Origin: Streptomyces sulfonofaciens
GTDB taxonomy: Bacteria; Actinomycetota; Actinomycetes; Streptomycetales; Streptomycetaceae
Direction of reading: 5' to 3'
Length of the DNA: 64,000 nt
Assembly: GCF_014656295.1 (NCBI RefSeq)
Contig: NZ_BNCD01000019.1
Coordinates: forward strand, 62,001 to 126,000
The notes beneath the pieces are model-generated. The model did no database searches. It saw nothing but the letters and a program-made list of their open reading frames with translations, and was not told the DNA's origin. Shown piece after piece: positions 1 through 8,772 of the stretch. Made by a program: the position numbers and the translations under genes. Each line of letters begins with the position of its first letter. Within the stretch, counting starts at the first letter, position 1.

Positions 1-980
1 TCGTAGAGCTGCACCGGCGTGCCGTTCGCGGAGCTGGCCGCGGCCACGTCCATGCACTTGCCGTTGGTGTTGCGGATGGCCTGGCCGCCGGTGCCGCCAC
101 CGCCGTCGCTGGTGGAGACGTGCACGTAGTCGACGACGAGCTGCTGCGGGAAGGAGGTGCCGCCGTCGGGGTCACCGGGCCAGTAGCCGCCGACCGCCAG
201 GTTCAGGATGAGGAAGAACGACTTGTTGAACACCCACTGGTTGCCGCCGACGTCGGCCGGGGTGCGGGTCTCGTAGACGTTGCCGTCCACGGACCACTTG
301 ATCGAGTTGGGCGCCCAGTCGATGGCGAAGGTGTGGAAGTTGTCGGCGAACGCCTGGCCACCGGGCAGGGTGTAACCCGCGCCGATGCCGCCGGAGCCGG
401 AGTAACCGGGGCCGTGGATGGTGCCGTGCACGGTGCCCGGCTCCTTGCCGATGTTCTCCATGATGTCGATCTCGCCCTGGTCGGGCCAGCCGCCCCCGCC
501 GTTGCCGAGCATCCAGAAGGCGGGCCACATGCCCTGGCCCCGCGGAATCTTCATCCGGGTCTCGATGTGCCCGTACTGGGCGCTGAACTTCCCGGCGGTG
601 TTCATCCGTGCGGAGGTGTACTCGCACCGGCCGTACCAGCAGTTGTAGTTGCCGGGGTTCTCACGGCGTGCGGTGATCACCAGGTGCCCCTGGCCGTCCA
701 GCGCGGCGTTGGCGTTGCCGGCGGTGTAGTACTGCCGTTCGTGGTTGTTGACGTTGTCGCCGGTCTCCAACTGCCAGCGGGTGCCGTTGACGGCGGAACC
801 CGCGGCCCCGTCGAAGTCCTCGGTGAACGCGGCCTGCAGGGCGGGCGACGCCTCGGCCGTCGCGGCGGTGGGGGCCGCGGGGGCCGCGCCTGCCGCTGCG
901 GCGGCCGGAACCAGCGCGCCCGAGGCGCACAGGACGGCGGCGGCCCAGACGACGAGCCGGCGTCTCCAGGGATCACGCAT
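1..980 (-). CDS. Secreted glycoside hydrolase family 16 (beta-glucanase), C-terminus cut by window
   Basis: The frame opens at the ATG complementary to 978-980 and runs off the left edge. Residues 1-40 form a secretion signal: an n-region with three arginines, a hydrophobic stretch and an Ala-rich end. The catalytic domain follows and carries the GH16 active-site motif GEIDIMEN, where the two glutamates act as nucleophile and acid/base. Typical flanking motifs are MWPAFWMLG and DWAPNSIKWSVDG. After a Gly-rich linker (GGGGTGG) a ricin-type/CBM13 carbohydrate-binding repeat begins (AIRNTNGKCMDVA) and is truncated at base 1. GH16 enzymes of this type cut beta-1,3(4)-glucans outside the cell. It is divergent from a sugar ABC operon, so the two may form one utilisation locus. 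Exact substrate (laminarin, lichenan or agar) cannot be fixed from the sequence. Confidence 0.93.
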   Translation of the reverse strand, partial: MRDPWRRRLVVWAAAVLCASGALVPAAAAAGAAPAAPTAATAEASPALQAAFTEDFDGAAGSAVNGTRWQLETGDNVNNHERQYYTAGNANAALDGQGHLVITARRENPGNYNCWYGRCEYTSARMNTAGKFSAQYGHIETRMKIPRGQGMWPAFWMLGNGGGGWPDQGEIDIMENIGKEPGTVHGTIHGPGYSGSGGIGAGYTLPGGQAFADNFHTFAIDWAPNSIKWSVDGNVYETRTPADVGGNQWVFNKSFFLILNLAVGGYWPGDPDGGTSFPQQLVVDYVHVSTSDGGGGTGGQAIRNTNGKCMDVAAASSANGTPVQLY

Positions 981-1097
981 GGAGCATCACTTCACTTTCC
1001 ATGTGGGGTCATGCCCATGACAGGACATGGCAAAAAGTGAGAGCCGTGGGGAGAACACGTGACGCACTTACTTCAAGGGTTGATTTAAAGAGGCCCC

Positions 1098-1137
1098 GGG
1101 CGACTTGGTCAAGAGATATGTCTGGACCAAGTCGCCC
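1098..1137. terminator. Long inverted repeat between divergent genes
   Basis: The arm GGGCGACTTGGTC (1098-1110) pairs perfectly with GACCAAGTCGCCC (1125-1137) around a 14-nt loop. A bulged GC extension continues on both sides. The stem is strong enough to fold as a terminator, but it lies between divergent genes, so an operator or transcriptional insulator role is equally possible. Confidence 0.5.
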
Positions 1138-1234
1138 CGGGAGCCGGCCCCGCACCCGGCTCGGACGTCCGCCTCCGTCTCCGCTCCCGAACCCCATGCA
1201 CACCTGTGCGTGAACGTCAAGACGCGCCAAGGGG

Positions 1235-1263
1235 TTGAAAAGAAGCCAATCGCCCCCTACATT
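1235..1263 (+). promoter_or_regulatory. Candidate sigma-70-type promoter for the sugar ABC operon
   Basis: TTGAAA (1235-1240) and TACATT (1258-1263) are separated by 17 nt, the optimal spacing for a vegetative promoter. It lies 66 bp upstream of the GTG start of the binding-protein gene. Confidence 0.5.
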
Positions 1264-1328
1264 CCTCGCACCTTGCCCAGGTACATCGATTAACCACCCG
1301 TTAACCGCATGGTTGGAGGCACCCCGCT

Positions 1329-2618
1329 GTGCGCTCACCGCTGACTCGGCGCGGCCTGCTCGCCGCCGGTTCCGGCCTGGCCGCCGCAACCGCCCTGCCG
1401 GCCCTGTCCGGCTGCTCCGCCCTGGCCGCGGCGGACTCCGATCCCGACACGCTCGTCGTGCACACCCAACTCGGCACCACCGCGCCCGGCTCCCCCACCT
1501 ACCTCGCGGCCCTGGACCGGTTCCGCAAGGAGAACCCGGGGATCAGGGTGAGGAGCATCGTCAACGGCGACGACCTCGCGCAGGTCTACGAGACCGCGCG
1601 CCTGGCCCGCAAGGAAGCGGACGTCGTCATGGTCAACCTCTACGACAAGACCCTGGCGTGGACGGACGTCGGCGCCACCGTCGACGTCAAGGACCAGTTG
1701 GACGCCTGGGGACTGCGCGAGCGGGTGCTGCCCGCGGCGCTCGACGCGTGGACCGACGCCAGGGGCAGGCTCCGGGGCTTCCCGTACTTCGCCACGAACT
1801 GGCCCGTCGCGTACAACAGGTCCCTGCTGGAGCGGGCGGGCGTCGACGCGGTGCCGACGACCGGGGACGCACTGATCGCCGCCGCCCGCAGGCTGCGGGC
1901 CAAGGGGATCGCTCCGGTGACGGTGGGCGGCAACGACTGGACCGGGCAGAAGCTGCTCGCCCAGGTCATCCAGACCTTTCTGACCGAGGACGAGGCCCGG
2001 CACGTCTACACCACGGGGGACTTCGGCGGCAGGGGCGTACGGGAGGGCATCGACTACTTCGTGGCACTGCGCGACGCCGGTGTGTTCGCCGACAAGGTGC
2101 AGGGCCTGACCTCGGACTCGATGACCACCCAGTTCAACACCCGGGCCGCCGCCGTCGAGTCGGCGATGTCGTCGGCGCTCGCGAGCGTGCCTCAGGGCGT
2201 GGCACGCCACACCGAGGTGGGCGGGTGGCCGCTGGCGGAGGGCGCCGCCCACGACAGGCCCACCATCATGCGCGCCTACACCCTGATCGGCCTCTGGATC
2301 AGCCCGAACGGGGTCAAGAAGCTCGACCACGTCGAGAAGTTCGTGCGCTTCATGTACCGCCCGGACACCGTCTCTCGGTTCATCAGGGAGAGCGGCCGTG
2401 ACATGGCCCTGCGCTCCACCACCGTGAGCAGCGGCTTCCCGCTCGTCGCCGCCGCCCAGCGGCTGGGCTCGGACGTGAGCCAGGTGCTGCTGCCCGATCT
2501 GTACGTACCACCCACGGCCAGCCAGCCGCTGATCACCGCGACGAGCACGTCCTTCACCCGCGGCACCAGCGCCGCGCGGGTGCGCGCCGCGCTGGAGGCG
2601 GCCTACCGCTCCGCGTGA
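1329..2618 (+). CDS. Sugar ABC transporter, extracellular solute-binding lipoprotein
   Basis: The 429-aa product begins at a GTG preceded by GGAGG at about 12 nt. Residues 7-8 are a twin arginine (RRGLLAAG) and Cys29 sits in a lipobox (LSGC), so it is probably exported by Tat and lipidated at the membrane surface. The remainder has the size and look of a family 1 carbohydrate-binding protein (VVHTQLGTTAPGSP near the mature N-terminus, and a FPYFATNWPVAYN hinge segment). It would capture an oligosaccharide and hand it to the two permeases encoded directly downstream. No ATPase gene is in the operon, as is usual in Streptomyces, where the shared ATPase MsiK serves many sugar importers. The sugar cannot be read from sequence; the neighbouring GH16 and GH5-like enzymes suggest a beta-glucan or mannan oligosaccharide. 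Confidence 0.92.
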   Translation: MRSPLTRRGLLAAGSGLAAATALPALSGCSALAAADSDPDTLVVHTQLGTTAPGSPTYLAALDRFRKENPGIRVRSIVNGDDLAQVYETARLARKEADVVMVNLYDKTLAWTDVGATVDVKDQLDAWGLRERVLPAALDAWTDARGRLRGFPYFATNWPVAYNRSLLERAGVDAVPTTGDALIAAARRLRAKGIAPVTVGGNDWTGQKLLAQVIQTFLTEDEARHVYTTGDFGGRGVREGIDYFVALRDAGVFADKVQGLTSDSMTTQFNTRAAAVESAMSSALASVPQGVARHTEVGGWPLAEGAAHDRPTIMRAYTLIGLWISPNGVKKLDHVEKFVRFMYRPDTVSRFIRESGRDMALRSTTVSSGFPLVAAAQRLGSDVSQVLLPDLYVPPTASQPLITATSTSFTRGTSAARVRAALEAAYRSA

Positions 2619-2666
2619 TCCCCACGCCCGCCTGCCCGCATCCCCCAGCCCCACGGAAGCCACCAC

Positions 2667-3602
2667 ATGACGACGCTGACGCCGATCCCGGGCGGGAGGG
2701 CGGTCCACCCCGCCGCGCCCTCCCCGGCCACCGCCCCACCACCGCGCCGGCAGGGCGGCACGATCCTCGCCGTCCCGGCACTGCTCTGGTACCTGGTCTT
2801 CATGGTCGGCCCGATGGCCGCCATCTTCGTGATCGCGGCCCTGCACTGGCCGGGCATGCTCCAGCCGGTGTCCTTCGCCGGCCTCGGCAACCTGCGCACC
2901 GTCCTCGACGACCCCGTCTTCTGGGACGCGGTGCGCAACACCGCCGTCCAGTTGGCCGTGGCCCTGCCCGTCATGATCGTGTGCGCATTCATGCTCGGGT
3001 ACTACGTCGCGCAGCGGCCGCCCGGCCACCGCGTGATCCGCTATCTGCTGTTCATCCCCGGACTGATCTCCACTCCAGCGAAGGCGATGGTGTGCTACGC
3101 CGCGCTCTCACCGGACGGACTCCTCAACGGCGCGCTGAAAGGCGTGGGCCTCGGCTCGCTCACCGACGCCTGGCTGGCGTCGCCGTCGACGGCCCTCGCC
3201 TGCCTGATCGGGCTCGACCTGTGGAGCGGGATCGGGTTCACCGCCGTGCTGTTCGCCGCCCGGCTCGACGGTGTCCCCGAGGAACTCGGCGAGGCCGCGC
3301 ACCTGGACGGCGCCGGGCACTGGCGGACGATGTGGCGCATCCACTTCCCCGTGGTGCGCGACTACGTCGGCGTGGTCACGATGCTGCAGTTCCTGTGGAC
3401 GCTGTTCGGCTCCGCACAGCACGTGCTGCTGCTCACGCAGGGCGGCCCGGGCACCTCGTCCACCACGCTGTCCTTCCTCGTGTACCAGAAGGCGTTCATC
3501 GCGGCCGATCTCGGCTACAGCCAGACCGTCGGCGTCATCCTCTTCCTCACCGGACTCGCCGGGCTGCTCGCCATCCGGCGCCTGTTCCGCCAGACCTACT
3601 GA
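2667..3602 (+). CDS. Sugar ABC transporter permease, MalF type
   Basis: A 311-aa membrane protein with six predicted helices, the first around residues 36-58 (ILAVPALLWYLVFMVG). The cytoplasmic EAA loop that docks on the ATPase is present (EELGEAAHLDGAGHWRTMW). It starts 48 bp after the binding-protein gene and 16 bp before the second permease, so all three are one operon. It forms the translocation channel as a heterodimer with the next gene product. Confidence 0.93.
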   Translation: MTTLTPIPGGRAVHPAAPSPATAPPPRRQGGTILAVPALLWYLVFMVGPMAAIFVIAALHWPGMLQPVSFAGLGNLRTVLDDPVFWDAVRNTAVQLAVALPVMIVCAFMLGYYVAQRPPGHRVIRYLLFIPGLISTPAKAMVCYAALSPDGLLNGALKGVGLGSLTDAWLASPSTALACLIGLDLWSGIGFTAVLFAARLDGVPEELGEAAHLDGAGHWRTMWRIHFPVVRDYVGVVTMLQFLWTLFGSAQHVLLLTQGGPGTSSTTLSFLVYQKAFIAADLGYSQTVGVILFLTGLAGLLAIRRLFRQTY

Positions 3603-3618
3603 ACGAAGGCGGCTCCCC

Positions 3619-4446
3619 ATGAAGCTCGGCAAACGCTGGCTGCCCGCACACGTGCTGGTGTGGACCTATGCGGCGCTGCTGCTGGTACCGCTCTACTACC
3701 TGCTGGCGTCCGCGTTCAAGTCCAACGACGAGATCTTCGGCCGTCCCTTCGCACCGCCGGTCTCCTTCGGCCTCGGCAACTTCCGCACCGCCTTCACCCG
3801 CGCGGATCTGGGTCTCGCCGTCGTCAACTCGCTGCTGGTGACGGTCCTGGCGCTGGCGCTGACGCTGCTGCTCGCGCTGCCCGCCGCGTTCGCGCTCGGC
3901 CGGTCGACGGGGCGGGCGGCCGCGGCGCTGGAGAGGGTCTTCTCGCTCGGCTTCCTCATCCCCACCTTCGCGGCGCTCTTCCCGACGTTCCTGCTCGCCG
4001 CTGCGACCGGCCTCTTCCACACCCGCACCTTCATGGTGCTCTTCCTGCCCGCCACCGCGCTGCCGCTGTCCGTGGTGATCCTGGTGCAGTTCATGCGGAC
4101 CGTGCCCCGCGAGTTGGAGGAGGCCGCACGCCTGGACGGCGCCTCCACCTACGCCGTGCTGCGGCACGTGCACACGCCGATGTGCCTGCCCGGCATCGCG
4201 ACGGTGCTGCTGCTGAACTTCCTGTCCTTCTGGAACGAGTACCTCTACTCGCTGGTCATCATCGGCCCCGACCCCGCCCAGCGCACCGTTCAGGTGGCCC
4301 TGCCCACGCTCAAGGCCATCACCGGCACCGACTACGGTGTGCTCACCGCCGGCACCGTGCTGACCCTCGTACCGGTGTGGATCGTCTACACGCTGCTCCA
4401 GAAGCGGATGCAGCAGTCGCTCGTCAGCGGGGCGGTGAAGATGTGA
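3619..4446 (+). CDS. Sugar ABC transporter permease, MalG type
   Basis: A 275-aa permease starting at the ATG at 3619, with GAAGG upstream. The first helix (LVWTYAALLLVPLYYLLAS) and the EAA motif (ELEEAARLDGASTYAVL) are typical of the MalG partner. The C-terminus ends SLVSGAVKM, the usual ending of this family. Its stop codon overlaps the start of the LacI gene (ATGTGA), which points to translational coupling of transporter and regulator. Confidence 0.94.
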   Translation: MKLGKRWLPAHVLVWTYAALLLVPLYYLLASAFKSNDEIFGRPFAPPVSFGLGNFRTAFTRADLGLAVVNSLLVTVLALALTLLLALPAAFALGRSTGRAAAALERVFSLGFLIPTFAALFPTFLLAAATGLFHTRTFMVLFLPATALPLSVVILVQFMRTVPRELEEAARLDGASTYAVLRHVHTPMCLPGIATVLLLNFLSFWNEYLYSLVIIGPDPAQRTVQVALPTLKAITGTDYGVLTAGTVLTLVPVWIVYTLLQKRMQQSLVSGAVKM

Positions 4447-5486
4447 GCGCACCGACCGCGAGGCCGGGCCGCCGGCCCACCATCAAGGAGGTGGCGGCCT
4501 CGGCCGGGGTGTCGACGGCGGCCGTGTCGCAAGCGTTCAACCACAAGGGCAGGCTGTCCGAGGAGACCAGACGGCGGATCCTGGACACCGCGGTGCGGCT
4601 GGGCTGGTCGCCGAACGCGCCGGCCGCCGCCCTGCGCAGCTCCCGCACCCGCACCCTCGCCCTCGTCGTGCGCCGCCCCACCGACGTACTGGGCGCGGAC
4701 CCCCACTTCAGCGAGTTGATCACCGGCATGGAGGCCGAACTCGCGCCGCGCGGCTACGGCCTGCTGCTGCACCTGGTCGCCGGTGTGCACGAGGAGAACG
4801 CGGTGTACGAGCGGTTCGCGGCCGAGGGGCGCGTCGACGGAGCCGTCCTGACCGACGCGCGCACCGACGACACCCGCCCCGCCCTGCTCGCCCGCCTGGG
4901 CCTGCCCGCCGTGATGCTCGGTGCTCCCGACCGCACGGGGCCGGTGCCGAGCGTCGGCCTCGGGCACCAGGACGCCGGTGTCACGGAGGCCGTCCGGCAC
5001 CTGATCGGCCTCGGCCACCGGCGCATCGCCTATGTGGCGGGGCCCGCGGAGCTCCAGCACACCCGGCTGCGGCGCGCCGGCTTCGAGTCGGCGCTGCGTG
5101 CGGCCGGGCTGCGGCCGTTCGCCGTACTGCACACCGACTTCAGCCAGGGTGCGGCCGTCGCCGCCACCGAAGCGCTGGTCGACGCCGCGGACCGCCCCAC
5201 GGCGATCGTCTACGCCAACGACTCCATGGCCGTCTGCGGCATGGGGACCGCCCAGCGGCGCGGTCTCGGCGTCCCGGCCGACCTGTCGGTGGTCGGCTAC
5301 GACAACCTGCCGCTGGGCCGCTGGCTGCACCCCCGGCTGACCACCGTCGACCAGCGGGTGCAGCAGGTCGGTGCGGCCGCCGCCCGGCTGCTGCTCGCCC
5401 GCTGCGGCGAGGACGTGGCGGAGGAGGTGCTGGAGGGCCGGCCGCGGCTGGTGGCCCGCGAGTCCAGTGGACCGGCTCCCCGCTGA
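4443..5486 (+). CDS. LacI-family transcriptional regulator
   Basis: The 347-aa protein starts at a GTG (4443) overlapping the permease stop by 4 bp. An N-terminal LacI helix-turn-helix (PTIKEVAASAGVSTAAVSQA, near residues 12-31) and hinge (NAPAAALRSSRT) precede a periplasmic-binding-like sensor domain (VVGYDNLPLGRWLHP). It most likely represses the transporter operon and the following hydrolase until a sugar ligand binds. No clear palindromic CebR-type operator was seen upstream of 1329. Confidence 0.93.
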   Translation: MSAPTARPGRRPTIKEVAASAGVSTAAVSQAFNHKGRLSEETRRRILDTAVRLGWSPNAPAAALRSSRTRTLALVVRRPTDVLGADPHFSELITGMEAELAPRGYGLLLHLVAGVHEENAVYERFAAEGRVDGAVLTDARTDDTRPALLARLGLPAVMLGAPDRTGPVPSVGLGHQDAGVTEAVRHLIGLGHRRIAYVAGPAELQHTRLRRAGFESALRAAGLRPFAVLHTDFSQGAAVAATEALVDAADRPTAIVYANDSMAVCGMGTAQRRGLGVPADLSVVGYDNLPLGRWLHPRLTTVDQRVQQVGAAAARLLLARCGEDVAEEVLEGRPRLVARESSGPAPR

Positions 5487-5538
5487 CGCACCCCCGCCGG
5501 CCACCGCCGGCCCGCACCGCCCCCAGCCCCCAGCCCCC

Positions 5539-5578
5539 CGCACACCCGCACACCCGCACACCCGCACACCCGCACACC
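5539..5578. repeat. Five tandem 8-bp repeats
   Basis: Five uninterrupted copies of CGCACACC lie between the LacI gene and the glycoside hydrolase, 24 bp before its start codon. The array is short and simple; slippage could change the leader length of the hydrolase mRNA. Confidence 0.85.
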
Positions 5579-5601
5579 GAAGAATGAGACCCAGAAGGAC
5601 C

Positions 5602-7536
5602 ATGCGACGCCACAGCGCCCACCTCACCCACGATCCCGCCGTCCTGCCCTGGCTGGGCGCCAACTTCTGGTCCCGCACCGGCGGGCCCCTGATGTGGCGC
5701 GCCTACGATCCGCGGACGGTGCGCGAGGAGTTGTCCGTCCTGCGCGCGCACGGCCTGACGATGACCCGCTCGTTCTTCTACTGGCCGGACTTCCATCCCC
5801 ACCCGCACCGCGTCGACGAGGCACTGTGCGCCCACTTCGGCGACTTCCTCGACGCCCACACCGAGGCGGGCATGGCGACGGTGCCCACCTTCCTCGTCGG
5901 GCACATGTCGGGAGAGAACTGGGATCCTGCCTGGCGCGGCGGCCGCGACCTCTACGAGGACGTGTGGATGGTGGGGCGCCAGGCCTGGTTCGTGTCCCAG
6001 ATGACCCGCCGCTTCAAGGACCACCCGGCGGTCACGGGCTGGCTGATCTCCAACGAGATGCCCGGCTACGGGCGTGTCTACCAGGTCGATCCGCCCTCCA
6101 GTGACGTCGTCACGGCCTGGGCGCAGATCATGTGCGACGCCGTGCGGGCCGCGGGGGGCACCCAGCCGGTGTCCCTCGGCGACGGGGCGTGGGGCATCGA
6201 GGTCACGGGCCGCGACAACGGCTTCTCGCTGCGCGAGACCGCGGAGTACGTCGACTTCGTCGGCCCGCACGTCTACCGCTCCGACACCGACCCCGTCCGC
6301 CAGCACCACCGTGCCGCCTTCGAGTGCGAACTGGCCGCGGTCACCGGAGCGCCCGTCGTCCTGGAGGAGTTCGGCCTGTCCACGGACACGGTGTCGGCCG
6401 AGAACGCCGCGGTGTACTACCGGCAGACCCTGCACAACTCCCTGCTGGGCGGTGCGACGGGCTGGATCGCCTGGAACAACACCGACTACGACGACCTGTG
6501 GGACCGCTCGCCCTACGACCACCACCCTTTCGAGATGCACTTCGGCATCACCGACGCCACCGGCGCGGCGAAGCCGCCGCTGCGTGAGCTGGAGGCGTTC
6601 GCCCGGGTGCTGAAGGCCGTCGACTTCGCGCGCTGCCACCGCGCGGACGCCAACGCGGCCCTGGTCGTGCCCGCCTTCCTGGAACGCGGCTACCCCTACA
6701 GCAGGCCCGCCGACCGGCCGCTCATCTTCACCTCGCTGCACCAGAGCTATGTGGCGGCCCGCGGCGCCGACCTGCCCGTGGGCCTCACCCGGGAGGCCGA
6801 CGGCCTGCCCGGCCGTGCCGCGCTGTACCTGCTGCCCGCCACGCGCCAGCTCACCGCGGGCACCCGGCGCGAGCTCCACCGCCGGGCCGAGGCTGGCGCC
6901 ACCGTCTACCTCTCGTTCTGCTCGGGCGAGCACCCGGTCACCCGCGGCCCGTGGTTCGACGACCTGGACGGGCTCTTCGGCGTCGAGCTCCAGTTGTCCT
7001 ACGGCGTGGCCGAGCCGATCGAGGACGACGTGCTGGAGATGACGTTCACGGCGGACTTCGGCTCACTGGCCGAAGGCGACGTGCTGCGCTTCCCCGTCGC
7101 GGGCAACGAGGACAGCAGGGCGTACCTGCCGGTCGTGCCGCGTACCGCCCGGGTGGTCGCCGTCGACGCGCACGGCCGGCCCGCCCTGCTGGTCAACGAC
7201 ACGGGAGCGGGCGCCACCGTGCTCGCCACCTATCCGCTGGAGCACATGGCCGCCCGCACCCCCCGCGCCAACCCCGAGCAGACGCACCGGCTGTACGCGG
7301 CGCTCGCCGACCTCGCGGGCGTCCACCGCCCCGTGACGGTCGCCAGCCCGCTGGTCGGCGCGGACGTCCTGGTGCACGAGGACGGCCGGCGCTTCGTGTG
7401 GCTGGTCAGCCAGTGTGCCGAGGACCTCACGGTCCGGCCGCGCGCCGACGGGGTCCTGTACGACCTGGAGTCGGGCGCCCGTACCGACGAGGTGGCGCTC
7501 GCCCCGTACGGGGTGCGCGTGGTGGAGCTGCGCTGA
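5602..7536 (+). CDS. Clan-A glycoside hydrolase (GH5/mannanase-like)
   Basis: The 644-aa product has no signal peptide, so it should act in the cytoplasm on imported oligosaccharides. The start at 5602 was chosen because AGAAGG lies 5-9 nt upstream; an in-frame ATG at 5584 lacks this. The N-terminal half is a (beta/alpha)8 barrel: the acid/base Glu is in TGWLISNEMPGYG and the nucleophile Glu in VVLEEFGLS, the spacing of GH5 and related clan-A enzymes. The C-terminal third resembles the class I amidotransferase-like and beta-sandwich domains found behind GH42-type barrels (LYLLPATRQLTAGTRREL). It follows the LacI gene on the same strand and probably belongs to the same regulon. Substrate is uncertain (beta-mannoside or beta-glucoside). 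Confidence 0.82.
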   Translation: MRRHSAHLTHDPAVLPWLGANFWSRTGGPLMWRAYDPRTVREELSVLRAHGLTMTRSFFYWPDFHPHPHRVDEALCAHFGDFLDAHTEAGMATVPTFLVGHMSGENWDPAWRGGRDLYEDVWMVGRQAWFVSQMTRRFKDHPAVTGWLISNEMPGYGRVYQVDPPSSDVVTAWAQIMCDAVRAAGGTQPVSLGDGAWGIEVTGRDNGFSLRETAEYVDFVGPHVYRSDTDPVRQHHRAAFECELAAVTGAPVVLEEFGLSTDTVSAENAAVYYRQTLHNSLLGGATGWIAWNNTDYDDLWDRSPYDHHPFEMHFGITDATGAAKPPLRELEAFARVLKAVDFARCHRADANAALVVPAFLERGYPYSRPADRPLIFTSLHQSYVAARGADLPVGLTREADGLPGRAALYLLPATRQLTAGTRRELHRRAEAGATVYLSFCSGEHPVTRGPWFDDLDGLFGVELQLSYGVAEPIEDDVLEMTFTADFGSLAEGDVLRFPVAGNEDSRAYLPVVPRTARVVAVDAHGRPALLVNDTGAGATVLATYPLEHMAARTPRANPEQTHRLYAALADLAGVHRPVTVASPLVGADVLVHEDGRRFVWLVSQCAEDLTVRPRADGVLYDLESGARTDEVALAPYGVRVVELR

Positions 7537-7559
7537 GGGGCCCGCCGTCCCGGGCCGGC

Positions 7560-8315
7560 TCAGTGCGGTGCCGCGTCCGGGGCCAGGGCGAGGACCGCCG
7601 CGTACTGGGCGCCGTCCGTGCGGGTGTCGACCACCGACCAGCCGGTTCCGGCGGTCATCCCGCTCAGCTCCGCCGGCGAGACGAACAGGTAGTCGAACCA
7701 TGCGGTGGCCGTCAGCAGGTGCCGCAGCCGCAGCCGCATCTGACCGCTGAGCCGGCCGTGCCGCCTGTTCTTCGCCAGGTACGCACCGTGGACGGCACCG
7801 TCCAGGAGGTAGGGGTCCACGCCGGTGCCGAGGATGCGGGCGCCGGGGCGGGCCAGCCGCCGCAGCGCGGCGAGCAGCCGGGGCCCCTGCTCACGGCTCT
7901 CCAGCAGGCCGAGGTTCTTGCCCAGCAGGAGGAAGGAGTCGAACCGCCGCATGTCGTCGAGATCGCCTGCCGTCCCCCGCACGGTGGATCCGAGGCCCCT
8001 CTCCGCACACACCTTGAGCGCGCCCGGGGAGACGTCCAGGCCCACCACGTCCACCCCGTCCGCCTGGAGCGGCAGGGAGAACCGGCCGGCTCCGACTCCC
8101 ACGTCGAGGACGCGTCCGCGGGCCTGCTCGCAGGCCCAGCGGTCGAGCGGCGGCCATCCGCCGGGCCCCTCGAAGAAGCCCACCGCGTCGTAGGCGCTGA
8201 TGTAGCCGTCGTCGCGTTCGCAGATCTCGTAGTACCGGCCGGCGGGCAGGCCGGCGGCGTGGCAGTCGCGGAGCAGTTCGCCCCAGGCGTCACCGATCAT
8301 GTACTCCGAGCTCAC
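7560..8315 (-). CDS. SAM-dependent class I methyltransferase
   Basis: A 251-aa protein starting at GTG 8315 with AAGGA upstream. The glycine-rich SAM loop is visible (VLDVGVGAGRF, near residue 70), with the following acidic strand end (VVGLDVSPGAL). It is the last gene of the nonribosomal peptide operon, 171 bp after the MbtH gene and convergent with the glycoside hydrolase. It could methylate the peptide or one of its precursors, but sequence alone does not give the acceptor atom. An unrelated housekeeping role is less likely given its position. Confidence 0.82.
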   Translation of the reverse strand: MSSEYMIGDAWGELLRDCHAAGLPAGRYYEICERDDGYISAYDAVGFFEGPGGWPPLDRWACEQARGRVLDVGVGAGRFSLPLQADGVDVVGLDVSPGALKVCAERGLGSTVRGTAGDLDDMRRFDSFLLLGKNLGLLESREQGPRLLAALRRLARPGARILGTGVDPYLLDGAVHGAYLAKNRRHGRLSGQMRLRLRHLLTATAWFDYLFVSPAELSGMTAGTGWSVVDTRTDGAQYAAVLALAPDAAPH

Positions 8316-8486
8316 AGTGGGGGTCCTTTCGTCCGCGGAGGGTGTGCTGCGGCGTCTTCGGCGCCCGTGCCGGAGCCGGCCGCCGCAGCACGGGGGGACC
8401 GGCCGCCCAGGCGGTGGGCACGGCCGGGCCCGGGGGCGCTGCGGCCGCCGGGCCCGCGTCCCCGGGGCCCGGCGGTGCCGCCGGGC

Positions 8487-8699
8487 TCAGGCGGACAGCG
8501 CGCCGTCCGCCTCCACCGCGCGCCGCAGGCTGAGCGGCCGCATGTCGACCCACACCTCCTCGATGTGGTCGAGGCACCGCTCCTTGGGGCCGGTCACACC
8601 CACGGCGCGCCAGCCTTCGGGGACGTCCCGATCGGCGGGCCAGACGGAGTACTGCTCCTCGTCGTTGACGACGACGGTCCACTGAGTGCTGTTCTGCAT
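8487..8699 (-). CDS. MbtH-like protein
   Basis: A 70-aa protein with the full MbtH signature: NDEEQYSVWP, then PEGWRAVG, then CLDHIEEVWVDMRPLSLR, with the conserved tryptophans and Ser/Leu. MbtH-like proteins bind adenylation domains and are needed for their folding or activity. Start ATG at 8699 has GGAG upstream. Its place behind the synthetase genes indicates that it serves the NRPS encoded here. Confidence 0.96.
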   Translation of the reverse strand: MQNSTQWTVVVNDEEQYSVWPADRDVPEGWRAVGVTGPKERCLDHIEEVWVDMRPLSLRRAVEADGALSA

Positions 8700-8772
8700 G
8701 GCTGATCTCCGTTCGGTGAAGAGGGCTGGGCGGGGCTGGTGGCGGAGTCGCGTGGTCCGCCGGGCCGTGCGG

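Larger units (their letters stand above)
981..1328. other. Divergent intergenic region between GH16 and the sugar ABC operon
   Basis: No gene is seen here. The region holds a long inverted repeat around 1098-1137 and a promoter-like element for the ABC operon at 1235-1263. Near the start of the binding-protein gene there is an AT-richer stretch, with two copies of TTAACC (about 1290-1303) followed by a short AACC-GCAT-GGTT dyad, which could be an operator for the LacI regulator at 4443. Confidence 0.6.

Noticed and set aside
5539..5578. Tandem 8-bp repeats considered as a regulatory array
   Set aside because: Only a short simple repeat between two genes of one operon; no dyad symmetry and no link to the LacI site type.
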